Source of the DNA: Thermogemmatispora sp. | GTDB taxonomy: Bacteria; Chloroflexota; Ktedonobacteria; Ktedonobacterales; Ktedonobacteraceae | Direction of reading: 5' to 3' | Length of the DNA: 38,288 nucleotides | Assembly: GCF_019683635.1 (NCBI RefSeq) | Contig: NZ_JADGIA010000020.1 | Span: forward strand, 1 to 38,288 | Shown here: piece by piece, positions 34,142-38,288 of the stretch | Numbering within the stretch: position 1 is the stretch's first letter | Layout: every line of letters starts with the position of its first letter | The notes under the pieces: generated by a model | Database searches by the model: none | What the model saw: the letters and a program-made list of their open reading frames with translations, nothing else | What the model was told of the DNA's origin: nothing | Program-made: the position numbers and the translations under genes

Positions 34142-34351
34142 TTATTTCGCGGACTCACGCCCCTCTGCCGGGTTCTCGGCCTCTACACTGCGCGGCCTGA
34201 AGGAGGATTCGGCGATATTGGTAATATCGCAAGGTGGATGGTTACTATCGGCATGCCAATAGAAACTGCTACCCAGGGGCTTGTAGAGAAGGCCCCCACA
34301 GCGAGGGCAGCGACGCAGCGTCTCGTTCTCCTGATCCTGACTCGTCGGCAT
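34142..34351 (-). CDS. Small zinc-ribbon-like hypothetical protein
   Basis: A 69-aa protein with RRCPRCGGLLYKPLGSSFYW (14-33), that is Cys15-x2-Cys18, then His and a further Cys in HADSNHPPCDITN. These could bind one zinc ion. The C-terminus is polar and charged. A strong AAGGAGTGAGGG ribosome site and a good terminator immediately after the stop make it very likely a real gene. Function unknown; ribbons of this kind often mediate protein or RNA contact. It lies between the Bax-inhibitor gene and a gene-free stretch. Confidence 0.75.
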   Translation of the reverse strand: MPTSQDQENETLRRCPRCGGLLYKPLGSSFYWHADSNHPPCDITNIAESSFRPRSVEAENPAEGRESAK

Positions 34352-35061
34352 AAATCCCTCACTCCTTCAGATCAGTGCGGAATACGAGCCTGAGAGCAAC
34401 ACCTGACTGTGGGGAGAGGAAGCAGGCATACAGATAAGCCGCCGAACTAGCAGCTGGGGAAAGTCAACTGAACCGAACCGGTTCCATCCATCAATCCTTT
34501 CCTTCCTCTCGCCCACCTGCCTCTGTGAAGCCAGGGCGGATCACCCAGGATCAGCGCATGGCCTGGCAGGAGACGGATTGCGCGTCAGGCTCTTCCTCCC
34601 CTTCTATCCTCACCCTCCTTGCTGGTTCCGCCTGCCTACCCTTCTGCTTGCCTACCACATCTATGACACTGACACGACTTGCCCCAGGCCGAAGCTTCAG
34701 GCAAGGTGATCTCTCACCAAGCTGGGGGATTCCCTCCGCTCTGCCTACACTTTTGATCAGCCAGCTCTCCATTGTTGTTCGCGCCCGGCTCTACCAACCA
34801 GCAGAGAAAGCCAGCTGCTGACCTCCATACGCGACCGGCTGGCTGGTCAGCATCTCGGTACAGAGTCAGGCCAGGCTTTGCCCGGCTGTGGATGATGAGC
34901 CAGACAGGACAGGTACTTGTCTGTCCGATCGGTGCTCCTTCAGCGAGGGTCAGCCGGGGATACCGGCCCGGGCTGGAGCGGCGGCACAGGGTAAGACAAG
35001 ATAAGGTGGGCAGGGCAGGGACAGCCAGCGCCCACCTCACCACCTGCGGCGACTCACTGGC
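34352..35061. other. Gene-free stretch upstream of the small zinc-ribbon gene
   Basis: About 710 nt with no frame that looks coding. It holds a 10-bp palindrome GAACCGGTTC (34475-34484). It also has overlapping alternative hairpins GGACAG/CTGTCC (34907-34926) and CAGACA/TGTCTG (34901-34923), which may end the leftward transcript of the next gene. Confidence 0.5.
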
Positions 35062-35757
35062 TTACATGACACTCCAGACGCCACAGATCTCGCAATAGGC
35101 CACACCAACCTCGCCGAAGGCCTTACTGCGTGTCTCCCAGCGATCGTAGACGACAGCCAGGGAACCGCAGTTCCAGCAGCGGGCGCGTCCACCAGCCTTA
35201 CTTTCGCTTTCCAGGCGGCGCAGTAACTGGCTGCGTGCCTCCTCGGCGCCAGTATAGCTGGGATTATAGGCCAGATGCAAGAGATTGCCCAGCGGCAAGG
35301 TAATCTCATGGGATGGGGCCGGAGGTGACGGTTGTTGGAAGGTTGCCACTGGACCAGGGGCACTGGTGGGAATCGCCGCTGTCGGTCGGCGGAAGTACTC
35401 ACGAGCCGTACGACGGCCACCTTCCGCAGGCACAGCAGGGAGATAGTCGGGACCTTGCCGCTCACTTGGTGGGCGTTCGCCATTGGCCACCGGTGGTGTT
35501 CCCGGGCCGGCGGTTGTGGCGAGTGCTTCACTGGGCGGGAACGGCAGCGAGATAGCCTCTCCCGACTGCGTGGGAGCTTGTGCTCCCTGGCGGGGAGGCG
35601 CTGCCGATGCCTGCTCACCATCCAGCGGTACAATGGGAGCCTGCTCCGTTGTCAGTGGCTCGGCTGCAACCTCCTCTCCTTGCTCCGCCACATGGTTATG
35701 GTTGTCGTTCTCCGGTTGCTCTGGTGGATTCGCGCGTCTGCGCCTCGTTACTGGCAT
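35062..35757 (-). CDS. Hypothetical protein with C-terminal zinc ribbon
   Basis: A 231-aa protein. Residues 1-150 are Pro/Ala/Glu/Gln-rich and probably disordered. The C-terminal part starts at LPLGNLLHLAYNPSYTGAEE and carries Cys194-x2-Cys197 (RCWNCGSL) and Cys222-x2-Cys225 (YCEICGVWS), a treble-clef or ribbon zinc site with 24 residues between the pairs. There is no membrane segment. ATG 35757 has a GAGGGAGCTG site upstream. Function is not recognised; it could be a nucleic-acid or protein adaptor. It is one of two zinc-ribbon genes here. Confidence 0.75.
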   Translation of the reverse strand: MPVTRRRRANPPEQPENDNHNHVAEQGEEVAAEPLTTEQAPIVPLDGEQASAAPPRQGAQAPTQSGEAISLPFPPSEALATTAGPGTPPVANGERPPSERQGPDYLPAVPAEGGRRTAREYFRRPTAAIPTSAPGPVATFQQPSPPAPSHEITLPLGNLLHLAYNPSYTGAEEARSQLLRRLESESKAGGRARCWNCGSLAVVYDRWETRSKAFGEVGVAYCEICGVWSVM

Positions 35758-35926
35758 AGGGGCAGCTCCCTCAATAAAAGTTCTTTTCTCCTCGATGATA
35801 CATGCACCTGCATTATATCACAGCCCTTTCAGTCCCTCAAGCAGATCGATGGTCTGCCCGCCCCTCACGTTGCCAGGCGACCAGCACGCTCCGCTTCCTT
35901 CCTTTTGCCTCCTCGGCTCAGCCTCT

Positions 35927-36187
<261 letters not shown>

Positions 36188-36590
36188 CCAACATTCCGGC
36201 GCATCAACCCCTGCCTACGCCATAGCACGCTCGGCCTGTAAGCAGGAAGGGGGAACAGCGCCGCCTCCTTTTCCTCTGAGATGAGCTTGATCCGAGCTGG
36301 GGCCTGCGCGTCTTCCTCGCAGCAAGAAGGTTTGGCAGTCAGCAAGCGATCAGACCCCACCTGTCTTCTCGATCTCGCGGTCAGCGCCCCCCTGAGCTGC
36401 TCAGTCCTTTCAGAGAGCGCGGGCGCCTCGTTGCTTTGCTGACTCTCTCTGGCAATGGGACCGCCCGGTGTGGGTTCGGCGCCGCCACAAGTCTAACTTT
36501 TCGGTCGTTGCTTTGAGCCTGTCCGTAGATAGGGCCACCGATGTTCCGCTGGCGGCTGCTGTGCTCAATGGACAGGCACGGATTGTAGCC
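36188..36590 (-). ncRNA. Candidate structured leader or small RNA upstream of the ferredoxin
   Basis: Between a strong minus-strand promoter and the ferredoxin there is no gene but several stems. GCCTGTCC/GGACAGGC (8 bp, 36577-36570 with 36524-36517) encloses GCCGCC/GGTGGC (36556-36551 with 36539-36534). Further stems are CAGAGAG/CTCTCTG (36451-36445 with 36417-36411) and CTGAG/CTCAG (36404-36392). No riboswitch or known RNA class was recognised and no U-rich terminator separates it from fdxA. Confidence 0.4.
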
Positions 36591-36596
36591 TAGTTC

Positions 36597-36625
36597 AGTA
36601 TAGAAGGTTGGCAACTCGATGTCAA
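36597..36625 (-). promoter_or_regulatory. Near-consensus promoter upstream of the ferredoxin leader
   Basis: TTGACA (36625-36620, 6/6), 17 nt, TATACT (36602-36597, 5/6) on the minus strand; the start would be near 36590. It is the best match to sigma-70 consensus in the window. Confidence 0.7.
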
Positions 36626-36856
36626 TTCCAGATCACTGCTTTTCCACGCCTTCGCCTCTCTTCGCAGCATCAGTCTGGCCCTCTCTCTCAGTTGCCTCAC
36701 AGTGCGCTTTCTGCAGAACGATGCGCGCTGCGGAGGATTGCCCGCGCTGCAAGCAGGGTCGCAGCAGCTACTCTAGCAGAGCACAGCCAGCGTGGAGCCT
36801 CGGGTGAAGATAACAATGGCAATGGCCCGTTGAGCCTTGTAGGGACAACTCACATC

Positions 36857-36885
36857 TTGCCAAAACGGCTGTGATCTTTTAGAGT
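36857..36885 (+). promoter_or_regulatory. Promoter of the RlmI-like gene, probably leaderless
   Basis: TTGCCA (36857-36862, 5/6), 17 nt, TAGAGT (36880-36885, 4/6), ending 6 nt before ATG 36892, so transcription should start at the A of the start codon. No Shine-Dalgarno is present. Confidence 0.6.
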
Positions 36886-36891
36886 ATTGGC

Positions 36892-37833
36892 ATGGGTCAG
36901 CTTCTAGATCAGCTCAATTCAAGGCCCACGGAACGACCTTCGCTGCTCTTGCTCGCCCCAGGGGAGTGGCAGGATTATGCGCTGTTGGATAGCGGGGCAG
37001 GAGCCCGCCTGGAACGCCTTGGCCCCTACTGCTTTGTGCGTCCCGAGCCACAGGCACTTTGGCAGCCTGCTTTGCCACGAAAGCTCTGGGAAAAGGCCGA
37101 CGCAATTTTCGTGAGCGGTTCACCGCTGTCAGAAGATCAGGAGCAGCATGGGCGCTGGCAGTTCCGTCATCCTCTTGAGCCGCGCTGGATGGTGCGCTAT
37201 AAACATCTGAGCTTCTGGGCCGCTCCTACACCTTTCCGTCACCTTGGAGTCTTTCCTGAGCAGGCAAGCCATTGGAACTGGCTGGCAGAGCTGGTGAGCG
37301 CTGGGATTCGTCGGCGCCCGGTACGGGTGCTGAATCTTTTTGGTTATACGGGTCTGGCTTCTCTGGCCGCCGCCAGCGCCGGGGCCAGCGTCACCCATGT
37401 CGACGCCTCAAAGAAGATTCTGGAGTGGGCCCGCGCCAATCAGGAGCTTTCTGGCTTGAGTTCCCGCCCCATCCGCTGGATCGTGGATGATGCTTTGAAG
37501 TTCGCTCAGCGCGAGGTGCGCCGCGGCTCGCGCTACGATGGGGTGATTATTGATCCGCCGAAGTTTGGCCGAGGCCCACGTGGCGAGGTCTGGAAGCTGC
37601 AGGAGTCGCTCCCGACACTGTTGCAGACCTGCCGCTCACTGCTGAGTGAGGAGCCGCTCTTCGTGGTACTGACCACGTATGCGATCCGCGCCTCGGCCCT
37701 CAGCTTGTACTATGCTCTGGAGGAGATGATGCGCGGTTATGGTGGCACGATTACGACCGGCGAGATGGTCCTGGTGGAGGAGAGCGCTCAACGCCTGCTG
37801 TCAACGGCAATCTTCGCCCGCTGGAGCCGCTGA
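36892..37833 (+). CDS. RlmI-like class I SAM-dependent methyltransferase
   Basis: Probable rRNA or nucleic-acid methyltransferase of the COG1092 (RlmI/RlmK) type, 313 aa. Motif I is RVLNLFGYTGLASLAAASAG (145-164), the ribose-binding acid is Asp171 in VTHVDASKK, and motif IV is IIDPPKFGRGPRGE (219-232). The family normally starts with a PUA RNA-binding domain; here the N-terminal 110 residues are divergent (WQDYALLDSGAGARLERLG is the typical substrate-proximal stretch), so the PUA domain is absent. Target base unknown. The only ATG is 36892; its promoter abuts it, indicating a leaderless mRNA. Confidence 0.85.
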   Translation: MGQLLDQLNSRPTERPSLLLLAPGEWQDYALLDSGAGARLERLGPYCFVRPEPQALWQPALPRKLWEKADAIFVSGSPLSEDQEQHGRWQFRHPLEPRWMVRYKHLSFWAAPTPFRHLGVFPEQASHWNWLAELVSAGIRRRPVRVLNLFGYTGLASLAAASAGASVTHVDASKKILEWARANQELSGLSSRPIRWIVDDALKFAQREVRRGSRYDGVIIDPPKFGRGPRGEVWKLQESLPTLLQTCRSLLSEEPLFVVLTTYAIRASALSLYYALEEMMRGYGGTITTGEMVLVEESAQRLLSTAIFARWSR

Positions 37834-38288
37834 GCTTGTCAGCAAGGGTTGGCCTGGGTGGCAGAAAGGCAGGAAGCTGCTCCGCATTTTTCTCCTTCCA
37901 CCTGCTTGACAGAGAGTCTCCTATGGGCTATTTTCCGCCTTTCCGATGTTGTGGATGTTCACCGGCTCTCCGACGTTGAGTTGAAAGGAAGCCCTGGCGA
38001 TGAAGATGCTGCCTACCGTCCAGCCTGGTCAGGCGCAGACAGCTCACACCGTGGCGGCCAGCCTGGCTCTTGTCTGTCTAAGGTGTCAAGAGATGCTCGC
38101 TTCCTCTACTGCCAGCTGTCCCCCTCATCGTTGAACTCGTCCAGCCTCTGCTCTTTTTCTTTTCCCTTTCCGCTGGATAGCGACCATTGTTGCTCACGGT
38201 CTGTTTGCTGAGCGCCTGCTTTTCTTCCGACTCACTGCTTCAAAGTTGATGTCAGTCAAGGGATCGATAATTTATAGTTTTTTATATA
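37834..38288 (+). promoter_or_regulatory. Terminal gene-free region with a strong promoter
   Basis: TTGACA (37906-37911, 6/6), 17 nt, TATTTT (37929-37934, 4/6) is a good plus-strand promoter with a start near 37941. The 350 nt that follow hold no convincing gene; a direct repeat TCCGA(T/C)GTTG occurs at about 37942 and 37968. The end becomes AT-rich after 38260. It probably drives a gene beyond the window or a small RNA. Confidence 0.5.

Noticed and set aside
34525-34821. A 98-codon plus-strand frame
   Set aside because: No ribosome site, Ser/Leu-rich with no motif; judged a chance frame in a gene-free stretch.
36465-36490. tRNA/tmRNA T-arm-like GGGTTCGGCGCC
   Set aside because: The flanking bases do not form the 5-bp T stem and no acceptor or anticodon arm can be drawn.
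36381-36614. A 77-codon minus-strand frame upstream of the ferredoxin
   Set aside because: Its TTG start overlaps the spacer of a strong promoter and there is no ribosome site; the region is better explained as leader RNA.

Overview
The window is GC-rich bacterial DNA with densely packed, mostly housekeeping genes. The content points to the phylum Chloroflexota, most likely a Ktedonobacteria/Thermogemmatispora-type organism. This is an inference from overall protein style: a Thermus-like 7Fe ferredoxin, SAM-I riboswitch control of metK, many ECF sigma factors, frequent GTG/TTG starts, and small zinc-ribbon and TPR proteins. No rRNA or tRNA was seen to settle it.

Layout: 93-2941 holds a hotdog thioesterase and the membrane protease FtsH (+). 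3157-3792 is a CYTH-domain protein (-), divergent from an arginine unit argJ-argD (4348-6854, +). That unit is preceded by a promoter and an attenuator-like leader RNA. 6976-9920 (-) is holB (DNA polymerase III delta prime), an enoyl-CoA hydratase/isomerase and a SAM-binding methyltransferase-like protein. 10219-12977 (+) is an ECF sigma factor overlapping its membrane anti-sigma factor. 13185-14333 (-) is an acyl-CoA dehydrogenase.

14748-20928 (-) is a SAM/methionine-cycle block: mtnA, an HD hydrolase, a PfkB kinase, ahcY, then metK behind its own promoter, a SAM-I riboswitch and a terminator/antiterminator switch. SAM made by MetK is used by methyltransferases; AhcY clears S-adenosylhomocysteine, and MtnA handles methylthioribose-1-phosphate. 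The kinase and HD hydrolase are likely missing steps or adenosine disposal.

21268-27701 (+) holds a second ECF sigma factor, a winged-helix-like small protein, a histidine kinase with a receiver-only response regulator, leucyl aminopeptidase, and moaD and moaE for molybdopterin. 28214-29053 is a single-chain MNT-HEPN (MntA-HepT-like) fusion whose HEPN catalytic His is absent. Right after it lies a decayed IS200/IS605 end: the last codons of tnpB plus an omega/reRNA-like right end. 29397-36187 (-) carries a TPR protein, a GntR/HutC regulator, thioredoxin, a Bax-inhibitor-1 membrane protein, two zinc-ribbon proteins and a 7Fe ferredoxin. The ferredoxin has an unusually long (about 400 nt) structured leader behind a near-consensus promoter. 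36892-37833 (+) is an RlmI-like methyltransferase that appears leaderless. The last 455 bases carry a good promoter but no recognised gene.

Recurring themes: at least three genes (holB, moaD, the RlmI-like gene) have a -10 box exactly placed for leaderless mRNA, and RNA-level control is suggested upstream of argJ, metK and the ferredoxin. All functional calls are by eye from motifs; no database search was run.
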